Both the position numbers and the translations under genes were made by a program. The notes under the pieces are model-generated. The model was given only the letters and a program-made list of their open reading frames with translations, made no database searches and was not told the origin of the DNA. From Pseudoalteromonas luteoviolacea (GTDB lineage Bacteria; Pseudomonadota; Gammaproteobacteria; Enterobacterales; Alteromonadaceae): DNA of 56,635 nt. Positions 45,368 to 54,462 of the stretch are shown piece after piece. The DNA lies in NCBI RefSeq assembly GCF_001696455.1, contig NZ_MAUJ01000018.1:1-56635 (forward strand), written 5' to 3'. The first letter of the stretch is position 1. Each line of letters starts with the position of its first letter.

Positions 45368-47947
45368 ATGTCATTAGATCTTTATTCTGAACATACTATA
45401 AAGCAACAAACACCTATGATGCAGCAGTATCTTAGGATCAAGGCCCAACATCAGGAGATCCTGCTATTCTACCGTATGGGTGACTTCTATGAATTATTTT
45501 TTGATGACGCCATCCGCGCAGCACAGCTACTGGACATATCGCAAACTCACCGTGGAAAAGCGGGCGGCAATCCCATTCCCATGGCTGGTGTGCCTTATCA
45601 TGCGGTCGAAAATTATCTAGCTCGCTTAGTACAAATGGGCGAGTCTGTTGCCATTTGTGAGCAAGTTGGCGACCCAGCAACAAGTAAAGGACCGGTTGAA
45701 CGCAAAGTTGTGCGCATTGTAACTCCCGGTACGGTCACTGATGAAGCGCTATTGCAAGAGCGTCAAGACAACCTGTTAGCAGCCGTTTGGCAAGATAAAA
45801 CAAAATATGGTGTTGCCTATCTGGATATAAACTCAGGGCGTTTCAATATTGTTGAGTTGGCGACAGATGAAGCACTCACATCGACACTACAAAGGTTACA
45901 ACCAGCCGAATTGCTTTACCCTGAGTCATTTCAAAACCTGATTGTATTAGAGCAAATAAAAGGGAGCCGTAGACGCCCAGATTGGGAGTTTGATTTGGAT
46001 ACGGCTAAACATCTACTTTGCCAACAATTTGCAACCAAAGATCTTATCGGCTTTGGGGTTGAAAGCGCCAATGCTGGGTTAGTTGCAGCTGGCTGCGTAA
46101 TGCAATATGTAAAAGATACTCAGCGCACCGCACTTCCACATATTCGCGCCATTACGCTTGAAAAAAATGAGCACGCAGTGATCTTAGATGCCGCGACACG
46201 TAAAAATCTTGAGTTAACAATGAACTTATCCGGTTCAATAGATAATACGCTTGCTCAAGTATTAGATAAAACAGCCACCCCCATGGGTTCACGTCTTTTA
46301 AAGCGCCGTATCCATACACCCGTTAGAGACAGACAAGAGCTCAATGCGCGCCTCAATGCAATTTCAAGCATTCTAGATCGACAGCTGGGGATGGATGTTC
46401 ATGATGCTCTGCGTCAAATTGGAGATATCGAACGTGTCGTCGCTAGATTGGCCCTGTGTAATGCAAGACCTCGAGATCTCACGCGTTTGCGCAGCGCACT
46501 GCAGGCGTTGCCCCCGCTTCATCATTTGCTGAGTGAAAGTGACGACGCACGCATCCAACAGATTAAGGCGCAATCGCCAGAGTTGCCACACCTTCAGGAA
46601 TTGCTCGAACGCGCGATTATTGATAATCCACCAGTTTTGATAAGAGATGGTGGCGTTATCGCCAAAGGCTATTCAAGCGAGCTTGACGAATGGCGCGCAC
46701 TCAGTGAAGGCGCAACAGATGTACTCGAACAATTGGAGGAGCGTGAACGCGAAAGAACGGGGATCAGCACCTTAAAGCTTGGCTACAACAAAGTACATGG
46801 TTTCTACATAGAGATCAGTAAGGCCAACTCTCACTTAGCGCCACCGGAGTATATTCGCCGCCAAACACTCAAAAATAATGAACGCTATATCATTCCAGAG
46901 TTGAAAGAACACGAAGACAAGGTGCTAGGTAGCCAATCAAAAGCGTTGGCGCTAGAAAAACAACTCTATGCGCAGCTATTCGAGTTAATCGCTCCGTATA
47001 TCGAGCAGCTCCAGATTATGGCAAGTGCACTTGCTGATTTAGACGTGCTCAATACCTTGGCTGAACGCGCACAGACTCTCGACTACTGTAAACCAGAATT
47101 AACCTCGGGAGACGAAATTCATATTGAGGCGGGTCGCCACCCGGTTGTCGAACACGTTAGCAGTGAGCCATTCATTGCCAACCCTGTACACCTAAATAGT
47201 GGGCGTAAGATGTTGCTAATCACAGGCCCGAATATGGGGGGTAAATCAACCTACATGCGCCAAACAGCACTCATTGTGCTAATGGCACATATTGGTAGTT
47301 TTGTCCCAGCGAGCAGTGCTCAAATTGGTCAAATCGACAGAATATTCACACGTATTGGGGCAAGCGATGATTTAGCTTCTGGACGTTCCACTTTCATGGT
47401 GGAAATGACCGAAACAGCCACTATTTTGAATAATGCCACTGAGCAATCTTTAGTACTGATGGATGAAATTGGCCGCGGTACGAGTACTTATGATGGACTG
47501 TCACTGGCCTATGCAACAGCGGATTACTTAGCCAACAAGATCTCTGCTAAGACGCTGTTCGCAACACATTATTTTGAATTAACAGAGCTAGCTGAGCAGC
47601 AGTCAGGGCTGGTTAACGTGCACTTAGATGCGGTAGAGCACAACGATACAATTGCATTCAAACACACCGTGCTTGATGGTGCAGCAAGTAAGAGCTTTGG
47701 GTTACAAGTCGCGGGTCTTGCAGGTGTCCCAAAAGCAGTGATTAAACTTGCAAAACAAAAACTCACCCTATTGGAACAACATCAGAGTGTTGTTGAGAAT
47801 ACAGCAGCACAAGCACCTCAGCAACAGAGTCTTATTTTAAATAGTGAACCTTCAGAGGTCGAAATATTGTTAGACACAATAGACCCAGATGAGTTAACAC
47901 CGAAACAAGCCCACGCACTACTTTATCAATTAAAAGACAAACTCTAA
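45368..47947 (+). CDS. mutS: DNA mismatch repair protein MutS
   Basis: 859 residues from ATG 45368; the longer frame back to 45269 is rejected as it overlaps pncC. Mismatch-binding LLFYRMGDFYELF (Phe/Glu clamp, about 34-46), core domains, Walker A GPNMGGKSTYMRQ (about 620), LMDEIGRGTSTYDG (about 696) and FATHYFEL (about 732). It binds mispairs and starts repair with MutL. Conserved mutS-pncC-recA order. Confidence 0.98.
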   Translation: MSLDLYSEHTIKQQTPMMQQYLRIKAQHQEILLFYRMGDFYELFFDDAIRAAQLLDISQTHRGKAGGNPIPMAGVPYHAVENYLARLVQMGESVAICEQVGDPATSKGPVERKVVRIVTPGTVTDEALLQERQDNLLAAVWQDKTKYGVAYLDINSGRFNIVELATDEALTSTLQRLQPAELLYPESFQNLIVLEQIKGSRRRPDWEFDLDTAKHLLCQQFATKDLIGFGVESANAGLVAAGCVMQYVKDTQRTALPHIRAITLEKNEHAVILDAATRKNLELTMNLSGSIDNTLAQVLDKTATPMGSRLLKRRIHTPVRDRQELNARLNAISSILDRQLGMDVHDALRQIGDIERVVARLALCNARPRDLTRLRSALQALPPLHHLLSESDDARIQQIKAQSPELPHLQELLERAIIDNPPVLIRDGGVIAKGYSSELDEWRALSEGATDVLEQLEERERERTGISTLKLGYNKVHGFYIEISKANSHLAPPEYIRRQTLKNNERYIIPELKEHEDKVLGSQSKALALEKQLYAQLFELIAPYIEQLQIMASALADLDVLNTLAERAQTLDYCKPELTSGDEIHIEAGRHPVVEHVSSEPFIANPVHLNSGRKMLLITGPNMGGKSTYMRQTALIVLMAHIGSFVPASSAQIGQIDRIFTRIGASDDLASGRSTFMVEMTETATILNNATEQSLVLMDEIGRGTSTYDGLSLAYATADYLANKISAKTLFATHYFELTELAEQQSGLVNVHLDAVEHNDTIAFKHTVLDGAASKSFGLQVAGLAGVPKAVIKLAKQKLTLLEQHQSVVENTAAQAPQQQSLILNSEPSEVEILLDTIDPDELTPKQAHALLYQLKDKL

Positions 47948-47951
47948 AAAA

Positions 47952-47983
47952 GTAAAAAGGCTGCATATTTGCAGCCTTTTTAC
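47952..47983. terminator. Bidirectional terminator between mutS and fadL
   Basis: Perfect 13-base arms GTAAAAAGGCTGC / GCAGCCTTTTTAC with a 6-base loop; A- and T-runs serve both strands. Confidence 0.9.
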
Positions 47984-48012
47984 TTTAACGAGTAGTGGTT
48001 ACATCGTGTTTA

Positions 48013-49278
48013 TTACAAGGTATGGTTGTACTGTAAACCAAATACCGATGCATGACCTTTTGACTTGAAGCCCCACTCGCTGCCTGCGTTATCTTTTTCG
48101 ATAAAGCGCTGGGTTTTACCCCGAATAATACTGACACCAACATCAATACTGGCCACTTTACTTAATTGATATTCAGCACCAAACGCATACCAAGTCCGAT
48201 CTGTATCAGGGATAGATATCGACATATGCTGCTCATCAGCGGGCGATTCATCATATGCAAAACCTGCACGTAACTTCAACGTCTCACTCCACTGATAATC
48301 GGCCCCCACTGAATAGCGCAGTGAATTGCTGAAATTTTCATCTTTGCTAAAGACTGTACCGACATTATCAACCTGGGCAGACAACGTCTGGAAACTATTC
48401 CAGCCAGTCCACAAAATGCTGTAGTGCAAAGTCGATTTTGTATCCAGTTTATGCGAACCAGACACCTCGGCAATTGCTGGCAAAGTAATAGCTACGCTGC
48501 CAGGTAGTTGCTTGCCCGCCGTGCCATTAAATGGCGCTGCCGCTGGTAATTGATTGCTAAACGTGCCCTCAAAGGTGATATCCGTTTCGCTGCGGTAATG
48601 AAACCCAAATCGGTTATCAGCATCAATGTTGTATACCACACCGATATTCCAACCAAAGCCTGAATCATCCCCCTCTAAGTTGACTACCTCCGTGTCACTT
48701 GGCACCCTGAGGTTATTTGCGCCTAAGTTTCGAATGATTTTCGCATCGGCGTATACATGGTTTAAACCAAAAGCCAAACTCCACTGCTCATCCACTTGGT
48801 ATGATGCAGCCACCCCAGTGTTGATTGTCACTATCTCGGTTTCACCGGCAATCTGACCTGCAACATAATTATCATCAAATTCTGTTGCAAGACCAAACTG
48901 AGAGTACATGCCTGCACCAATAGACCATTTGTCACTCACTGTTGTCGTGATGAAGGCACTCGGCACAACGGCACTTGGCGCAATGCTACTGTTATCTAAT
49001 GCCGAAGCTGGTACTCCGTTATTCGTACTGGTGCCTTGCAGGCTCACATCTGGCTTTACGTACATAGCCGCAATACTCAACTGCGTGCCATCAAGTTTGC
49101 TCATCAATGCAGGGTTTCTAGAAACCACCGATGCATCATCTGCCACACTGGCTTCTCCTGCGTAAGCACGCCCTAAACCAGAGACATTTTGCTCTGCTAA
49201 TTGAAACGCGGCAGCCAAACTTTGTGTTGATGCCATCAACACGCCTGCGCCCAGTAGCGCGGCCATCACCTTGTTCAT
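48013..49278 (-). CDS. fadL: Outer membrane long-chain fatty acid transporter, FadL family
   Basis: 421 residues. Signal peptide (about 1-23), then AFQLAEQNVSGLGRAYAGEASVADDASVVSRNPAL (family start with the NPA motif), a 14-strand barrel pattern with aromatic girdles, and a C-terminal aromatic-type end (LQYNHTL). It lets long-chain fatty acids or related hydrophobics cross the outer membrane. A FadR-like site lies upstream. OmpP1/TodX aromatics transport is an alternative. Confidence 0.88.
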   Translation of the reverse strand: MNKVMAALLGAGVLMASTQSLAAAFQLAEQNVSGLGRAYAGEASVADDASVVSRNPALMSKLDGTQLSIAAMYVKPDVSLQGTSTNNGVPASALDNSSIAPSAVVPSAFITTTVSDKWSIGAGMYSQFGLATEFDDNYVAGQIAGETEIVTINTGVAASYQVDEQWSLAFGLNHVYADAKIIRNLGANNLRVPSDTEVVNLEGDDSGFGWNIGVVYNIDADNRFGFHYRSETDITFEGTFSNQLPAAAPFNGTAGKQLPGSVAITLPAIAEVSGSHKLDTKSTLHYSILWTGWNSFQTLSAQVDNVGTVFSKDENFSNSLRYSVGADYQWSETLKLRAGFAYDESPADEQHMSISIPDTDRTWYAFGAEYQLSKVASIDVGVSIIRGKTQRFIEKDNAGSEWGFKSKGHASVFGLQYNHTL

Positions 49279-49409
49279 TAATAACCCTTAAATCAAAAAT
49301 ACGTAGCTGTATAGCGCGACACACTACATAAATAAGCGTTAAAAATCTTCAACTTTAGAACTTTTAACAACCCAATCGAGTAAAATAAAAGCATTTGATT
49401 ACTTTTAAT

Positions 49410-49426
49410 AACAAGACAGACCAGTA
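49410..49426 (-). promoter_or_regulatory. FadR-like operator upstream of fadL
   Basis: TACTGGTCTGTCTTGTT on the minus strand matches AACTGGTC-N-GAC-N2-GTT at all but two defined positions. It is 132 bases before the fadL ATG. FadR is a known fadL repressor. Confidence 0.4.
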
Positions 49427-49452
49427 ACTAACCACCCAGCCCCACAAATATA

Positions 49453-49471
49453 AATGAGACTAATTCTCAAT
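49453..49471. promoter_or_regulatory. Fur box
   Basis: AATGAGACTAATTCTCAAT is a near-perfect 7-1-7 type Fur palindrome (TGAGAAT-N-ATTCTCA with one change). It lies 62-80 bases upstream of the small membrane protein gene at 49533, which it most likely controls; fadL is the divergent neighbour. Confidence 0.65.
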
Positions 49472-49532
49472 ATCATTGAACCATTGCAGAGTTTCACTTA
49501 TACTGTTCGCCATTAATTGGAGGGAGATGACT

Positions 49533-49856
49533 ATGATAGTGTTGTTAATATTGGCAGCGCTGCTATTTTCTGGAATCAGTGTTTACTGCTTGTGTAAAGC
49601 AAATTACTGCGCTTGCCAACGAGCAGGACAGTGTGACAACCCTGTAAATCATTATTGGCTCGGTGCAATCATTGCTGCGCTTATTGCACTTGCCTGCTGC
49701 TGTATTGCACTGCATAGTGAAAAAGGCACATTATTATGGATTGTGTTGATGTCCAGCTGCCTTGCTGGTGCGTTATTGTCCGCAAAAGTACAGAGGCTAA
49801 AAAGGTGTAAGCAAGCTAAACAAGCAGATTCTCTTGTAACAGACGGGATAAATTGA
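49533..49856 (+). CDS. Small DUF3325-like membrane protein, iron-regulated
   Basis: 107 residues from the second ATG (49533), which has GGAGGGAG at proper spacing; the first ATG two codons earlier is crowded by it. Three hydrophobic helices, several Cys (CLCKANYCACQ, ACCCIA), a WLGA motif and a basic tail. It resembles DUF3325, a family I associate with siderophore/TonB loci, and the Fur box upstream supports an iron role. Function unknown. Overlaps the convergent HD-GYP gene by 41 bases. Confidence 0.6.
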   Translation: MIVLLILAALLFSGISVYCLCKANYCACQRAGQCDNPVNHYWLGAIIAALIALACCCIALHSEKGTLLWIVLMSSCLAGALLSAKVQRLKRCKQAKQADSLVTDGIN

Positions 49857-51066
49857 TCTGATAATCAAGCGGCTTAACATTCGCAATGATTTTAATATCA
49901 TCGCTGTCATTTAGGTCAACATCTTTCAGCGTAACATGGTGCATGTGTTTCGCATTGTAAAACACCCTTACCATCGGTGCTTTAGGGTTTTCCTTGTTGC
50001 CAGCCATGACTAATCCAAGGCGATCATTCGTTAACTTCACAATGGTGCCAACCGGGTGTACCCCGATACATTTAATGAACTGATGTACGAGTACCTCATC
50101 AAATTTGTCTTTATTCGATAGTAAAACCCGTAAAGCATGGACTGGCTCTAACGCCGCGACTTTGGCTTGGCCTGTGGTTAACGTAGCATATTCATCCACA
50201 ATCGCCATCACTCTGGCTGCTTTACTCAATTTTTCAGCTTTCAAGCCTCGAGGAAAGCCACTGCCATCTATTCGCTCATGATGATTCACTATCATATCAA
50301 CAATGAGCGGTGTGATACCTTTTTCGTCCTTTACCATCGCGACTGAATGCGCCACATGTTTTTGCCAGTGCCGTTTTTCATTCTCAGTAAGTGGCGTTGC
50401 TTTTTCTAATATACTTTGCGGCACCTTGCTTTTACCAATATCATGAAGCATTGCCGCCATAGCCATTTGAGACACGACATGTGGCTTTAATCCTAAATAC
50501 TTTGTAAAAATAGTCATCAAAATAGTGCAGTTGATCATGTGGCGCCAGTTAAAGCCGCGCTTATCTTTTAAACGCGTTAATATTGCCATCACGTTGCTAT
50601 TTTGAGTCACAGACGCAATAATCTCTTGGCTGATATCATTGACCAAGTGCAGCTGAAGCGCCTCTCCTCCAAGTAGATTGCCATACAGTATTTGAAGTTT
50701 TTTGTTCTGTACTTCAAATTGGCTTAAGGCAGCAGCGAATACTTCAGCAGTTGGAATACTGCTATGAGACTGTAACAAAGGCATTTCATTGTCATCACCT
50801 TTGCTATGTTCGGTAGTCGCTTGATTTTTCGTTGTCGGTAAATGGGCTTCAGAATTGGGCAGGTAATGTGCCGGTACAGGGACTTGGCTCTGCTTGATAT
50901 CAATATTTAATTCAAGAACACCATCGGCCTCAAGTTTTGCAATTATCGCAGAATTACGCACCATCCCTCGTGACTTAAGCTTTACATCTGCATCAGATTT
51001 CAACTTGTGGACACTGTCCACAAACATACCTGGCACAAGTTCATTAATGGGGATTGTCGCGTGCAT
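49816..51066 (-). CDS. HD-GYP domain phosphodiesterase with DUF3391
   Basis: 416 residues. N-terminal DUF3391-like domain (INELVPGMFVDSVH), a linker, then HD-GYP (about 190-370): RHM, HDIGKSKVP (about 217), H in MVKD, HHERIDGSGFPRGL (about 276). The GYP motif is GFP here. Family members hydrolyse cyclic di-GMP; with Tyr to Phe activity is probably kept but not certain. No receiver domain. Confidence 0.88.
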   Translation of the reverse strand: MHATIPINELVPGMFVDSVHKLKSDADVKLKSRGMVRNSAIIAKLEADGVLELNIDIKQSQVPVPAHYLPNSEAHLPTTKNQATTEHSKGDDNEMPLLQSHSSIPTAEVFAAALSQFEVQNKKLQILYGNLLGGEALQLHLVNDISQEIIASVTQNSNVMAILTRLKDKRGFNWRHMINCTILMTIFTKYLGLKPHVVSQMAMAAMLHDIGKSKVPQSILEKATPLTENEKRHWQKHVAHSVAMVKDEKGITPLIVDMIVNHHERIDGSGFPRGLKAEKLSKAARVMAIVDEYATLTTGQAKVAALEPVHALRVLLSNKDKFDEVLVHQFIKCIGVHPVGTIVKLTNDRLGLVMAGNKENPKAPMVRVFYNAKHMHHVTLKDVDLNDSDDIKIIANVKPLDYQINLSRLLQENLLV

Positions 51067-51168
51067 AGTTCCTAGGAGAAGTTTTTTTACTCAAACTGCA
51101 ATAATATGCATAGTTACGACTAAATTGTCTACTACTTGATAAAAATACAGGAAGAAAGGATTAGGTTT

Positions 51169-51196
51169 GTAGAGAGGAAAGTCCATTTCTCTCTAC
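51169..51196 (-). terminator. Hairpin after rraB
   Basis: GTAGAGAG / CTCTCTAC extended by GAAA / TTTC with one bulge; no strong T-run. 22 bases after the rraB stop. Confidence 0.5.
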
Positions 51197-51217
51197 CGCA
51201 ATGAGAATGCTTTGTAA

Positions 51218-51553
51218 TTAATCTTGGAAGTAGGTACCCCAACCATCATATTCAACGCCGGTTTGTGTCGCAATCGCCACCAACTTAGTCACATCTTCCA
51301 TAATTACTTCAGCATTAAGTTCGGCTTCAACGACAATATCAAAACCCCAAATCTTACCGCCATCTTCTAGCTCTAATTCAGCAGGCTCTTCGACATCATA
51401 GCCTAACTTAAAGGCAGCCAATGCGGCTTCTTCTAACTTGTCAAAATCCTCACATACGAAATGATGCTCCACTTCATATAATTTTTCAGGGTTTGAGCCG
51501 TCCTCTAATAATGATTCAACTATGTCTTCACTGATCTCTTGCCAATTTTCCAT
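51218..51553 (-). CDS. rraB: Regulator of RNase E activity B
   Basis: 111 residues from ATG 51553 (AAGGTGA 8 bases upstream); a GTG at 51565 is the alternative. Conserved LLEDGSNPEKLYEVEHHF, AAFKLGYDVEEP and the end GVEYDGWGTYFQD. Lacks the long acidic tail of E. coli RraB. It binds and inhibits RNase E. It starts just after the plsC-type stop, so same transcript. Confidence 0.92.
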   Translation of the reverse strand: MENWQEISEDIVESLLEDGSNPEKLYEVEHHFVCEDFDKLEEAALAAFKLGYDVEEPAELELEDGGKIWGFDIVVEAELNAEVIMEDVTKLVAIATQTGVEYDGWGTYFQD

Positions 51554-51557
51554 CAGC

Positions 51558-52262
51558 TTATTCACCTTTATCTAATTGTGCGATTCTGTCGGCCATTTTA
51601 GCATGAATGTTATTCGCATGCTCTCTTGCAGAGCAATCCTCTGATAACTCCATCGGTGCCAACATCGAAATATATACCTTGCCATTATCCCAACGGTTTA
51701 GCTTTATTTTATCTTGTGTTGAGCTCATGCACACCGGAATGATCGGTACTTGTGCACTTTTGGCTGCGTGAAAGGCACCCGTCTTGAATGGTAAGAGTCC
51801 ACGACCATAGCTACGCGTCCCTTCTGGGAACATCCAAAGAGAGAGCCCTTTTTGTTTTATTTTTTGTACAGCCTTGTCCAAAGTACCAACCGCTTTCGAA
51901 CGGTTTGCTCTATCAATTAAGATATTGCCTGACAGCCAATATAGTTGACCAAAAAATGGGATCCACTTGAGGCTTTTTTTACCCATGCTCACAGTATTTT
52001 GGGGAACCACTGCTGGCAGTGTAAACAAGTCGTAGTTATTTTGGTGGTTCGCAACGTACAGTGCCGGTCCAACATCTTTGACACCAGGAGCCCGTTCAAT
52101 GACCAACTCGACACCAATGACTCTGGCCATTGAGCCAAACCAAGAGGCAATCACATGTACATTGTTACGATGAAACGGCCTGACAATACAAAGCGCCAAT
52201 CCAAAAATACAACTAAAAATAATAAATATGGCCATGGCCACGATACGCAATAAAGCTAACAA
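51558..52262 (-). CDS. plsC: 1-acyl-glycerol-3-phosphate acyltransferase (PlsC family)
   Basis: 234 residues. N-terminal membrane helix (about 1-25), catalytic VANHQNNYDLF (NHx4D, about 70-80), WIPFFGQLYWLSGNILIDR, and FPEGTRSYGRG (about 143). It makes phosphatidic acid at the inner membrane. The gene precedes rraB closely. Confidence 0.92.
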   Translation of the reverse strand: MLALLRIVAMAIFIIFSCIFGLALCIVRPFHRNNVHVIASWFGSMARVIGVELVIERAPGVKDVGPALYVANHQNNYDLFTLPAVVPQNTVSMGKKSLKWIPFFGQLYWLSGNILIDRANRSKAVGTLDKAVQKIKQKGLSLWMFPEGTRSYGRGLLPFKTGAFHAAKSAQVPIIPVCMSSTQDKIKLNRWDNGKVYISMLAPMELSEDCSAREHANNIHAKMADRIAQLDKGE

Positions 52263-52339
52263 ATTCAGAGCTCCTATATCTTGAGCTGAGCATTATAATC
52301 AAATAAGCGTACACTTGTAAGCTCAATTTTTTATGACAC

Positions 52340-52372
52340 AAAAAAATACCGCCCCATAATGGAGCGGTATTT
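52340..52372 (-). terminator. Rho-independent terminator of rpoH
   Basis: On the minus strand AAATACCGC / GCGGTATTT with an 11-base loop, then a T-run. 22 bases after the rpoH stop. Confidence 0.85.
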
Positions 52373-52393
52373 ATTTTTAATTCGTTTTGAAAA

Positions 52394-53257
52394 TTAGCTC
52401 ATTGCAGCTTGCAACTTTTTCATTGCTGACTTTTCTAATTGACGAACACGCTCTGCAGATACGCTGTATTTATCCGCTAAGTCTTGCAGAGTAGCTTTGT
52501 CTTCAGCTAACCATCTTGCTGCAACGATATCTTGAGAACGCTCATCGAGTGTTTTCATTGCAGCCAGCAGGCGATTCTGTGATTGCTCTTGCCATTGTTC
52601 TTCTTCAATGACTTCTGCTACATCACTGTTTGTGTCCGTTAGGTATTGAACCGGTGAAAAGCTGCCACTGGTACTGTTGTCTTCTTCATCAGCACCTAGG
52701 TCAAAGCCCATGTCTTGGCCACTCATACGAGATTCCATTTCGCGAACTTCTTTTTCGCTAACACCTAATTCCGTCGCTACCGTAGTGACTTCTTCTTGAT
52801 TGAACCAACCTAAGCGCTTTTTGTTTTTACGTAGGTTAAAGAATAATTTACGCTGAGCTTTAGTGGTCGCAACTTTGACAATACGCCAGTTTTTCAAAAC
52901 ATATTCGTGAATTTCAGCTTTAATCCAGTGTACAGCAAAAGATACCAGTCTTACGCCTACTGTAGGGTTAAAACGCTTTACCGCTTTCATTAAGCCGATG
53001 TTGCCTTCTTGGATTAGGTCAGCTTGTGGTAATCCATATCCTGAATAACTTTTAGCAATATGCGCTACAAATCTGAGGTGGGACATAATAAGTTGCTTTG
53101 CAGCATCTAGATCGCCATTTTCATGAAGACGTGTCGCAAGCTTATGCTCTTTTTCCGCGTCTAGCATTGGGATCGTACTAACAGCCTGCAAATACCCTTC
53201 AATACTCGCGCTTTGTTGTCCAGCTGTTAATGCCATTGCATATATGTCTTTACTCAT
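52394..53257 (-). CDS. rpoH: Heat-shock sigma factor RpoH (sigma-32)
   Basis: 287 residues (E. coli 284). Region 2 (MSHLRFVAHIAKSYSGYGLPQADLIQEGNIGLMKAVKRF), the RpoH box QRKLFFNLRK (about 133) and region 4 HTH (LQDLADKYSVSAERVRQLE) are intact. AGGTGA precedes the ATG. It directs transcription of chaperone and protease genes. A perfect CIRCE operator lies 33 bases upstream of the start codon. Confidence 0.96.
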   Translation of the reverse strand: MSKDIYAMALTAGQQSASIEGYLQAVSTIPMLDAEKEHKLATRLHENGDLDAAKQLIMSHLRFVAHIAKSYSGYGLPQADLIQEGNIGLMKAVKRFNPTVGVRLVSFAVHWIKAEIHEYVLKNWRIVKVATTKAQRKLFFNLRKNKKRLGWFNQEEVTTVATELGVSEKEVREMESRMSGQDMGFDLGADEEDNSTSGSFSPVQYLTDTNSDVAEVIEEEQWQEQSQNRLLAAMKTLDERSQDIVAARWLAEDKATLQDLADKYSVSAERVRQLEKSAMKKLQAAMS

Positions 53258-53289
53258 TTTTCACCTCAGTGATAAATCTTTAATTAATT

Positions 53290-53316
53290 TTAGCACTCTA
53301 ACCTTTAGAGTGCTAA
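53290..53316. promoter_or_regulatory. CIRCE element (HrcA operator) upstream of rpoH
   Basis: TTAGCACTC-N9-GAGTGCTAA, identical to the CIRCE consensus with the exact 9-base spacer. It sits between rpoH and the ftsX end, where the rpoH promoter start is expected. CIRCE is the known HrcA binding site; in most bacteria it controls groESL or dnaK, so its presence at rpoH is notable. Confidence 0.9.
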
Positions 53317-53475
53317 CTGCAATCTACTACTTTTTCAGACCAAAAATCAAGCTTTTTATTATCCTGTTATAAGAAATAAATAACTGATTGATTTATATAT
53401 AATAATATACACACATTTAATGGAGAGTGAATGGGGAGCAGGCTTTAATTGTCAAAACCTGCTAGATTTTTCAGG

Positions 53476-54462
53476 TTAAACTTTCTCCGGCTCTATCTCT
53501 CGAATATATTTTCGTACAGATAAATATGACCCGACAAAGCCAAGTGAAATAGCTAAAAGCAACAAAGACATCAGTTCGGATAAATCCAAACCTTCTAAAA
53601 TGAAACTACTTTGGTAGACGCCGACAACCAAAGAGACAGCAGACTCAAGCCACCACAACATTAGCGTGACGCAAATAAAAGCAACTAGGCCACCAACGAT
53701 GCCATACCAAATGCCCGTCCACAAAAAAGGGGTATGAATGAAGGTATTCGTTGCCCCCACGAGCTTCAGAACTTGGATTTCTTCTTTTTTATCCATAATC
53801 GACAATCTAATTGTATTGCCAATTATCAAAACCACCGCACTAAGCAATAGCACGCCAACGGTAAAAACACTTTCCTTTAATAACCCCAACAGCGCATTCA
53901 ACCTTTCAAGCCATTCAATATCTAACTTACCAAACTCTACTTCACGCTCACTTTCAAGCTTCTCAAGCAAAACCTGTGCACTATCAGCGCCACGATGACG
54001 TTTTGTGGGCGTCACGAGTACAACACTGGGCAATGGGTTTTCCTCTAAATAATCCAAAGCCTGTCCAAAACCAGAGATATTCTTAAATTCATCTAAAGCT
54101 TGTGTCTGTGAAATAAAGCTCACAGACTCCACCTCTGGATATAAACCCAAGCGCGTCACTAAAGTTTGTGTTTCTTGCTCGCTTATATCTTCTTTCACAA
54201 AAAGTGAAATTTCGGCAGCCTCTTGAAAGCCGCTACTCACTTTTTGTACATTTTTAACAACGACATAAAGTGTTGTTGGTAGCGTTAGGCTCAACCCCAA
54301 CACTAATATCGTCATCACCGACGCCATTGGGGTGCGCCACATTTCCCCGAGGCTATGCACACCATGGCGAAACAACGTCACAACAAAAAAATAAACCTGT
54401 AGAAAGATAGACTTTTCTTGGCTGTTTACTTGATTTCCCCGCCCTTTGAACAACAAACTCAT
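53476..54462 (-). CDS. ftsX: Cell-division protein FtsX
   Basis: 328 residues. Four membrane helices (one at about 45-70, three in the C-terminal half) and a periplasmic domain (about 75-200). LSIMDKKEEIQVLKLVGATNTFI (about 222) is the FtsX/permease coupling signature. With FtsE it controls septal murein hydrolases. Overlaps ftsE as ATGA. Confidence 0.94.
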   Translation of the reverse strand: MSLLFKGRGNQVNSQEKSIFLQVYFFVVTLFRHGVHSLGEMWRTPMASVMTILVLGLSLTLPTTLYVVVKNVQKVSSGFQEAAEISLFVKEDISEQETQTLVTRLGLYPEVESVSFISQTQALDEFKNISGFGQALDYLEENPLPSVVLVTPTKRHRGADSAQVLLEKLESEREVEFGKLDIEWLERLNALLGLLKESVFTVGVLLLSAVVLIIGNTIRLSIMDKKEEIQVLKLVGATNTFIHTPFLWTGIWYGIVGGLVAFICVTLMLWWLESAVSLVVGVYQSSFILEGLDLSELMSLLLLAISLGFVGSYLSVRKYIREIEPEKV

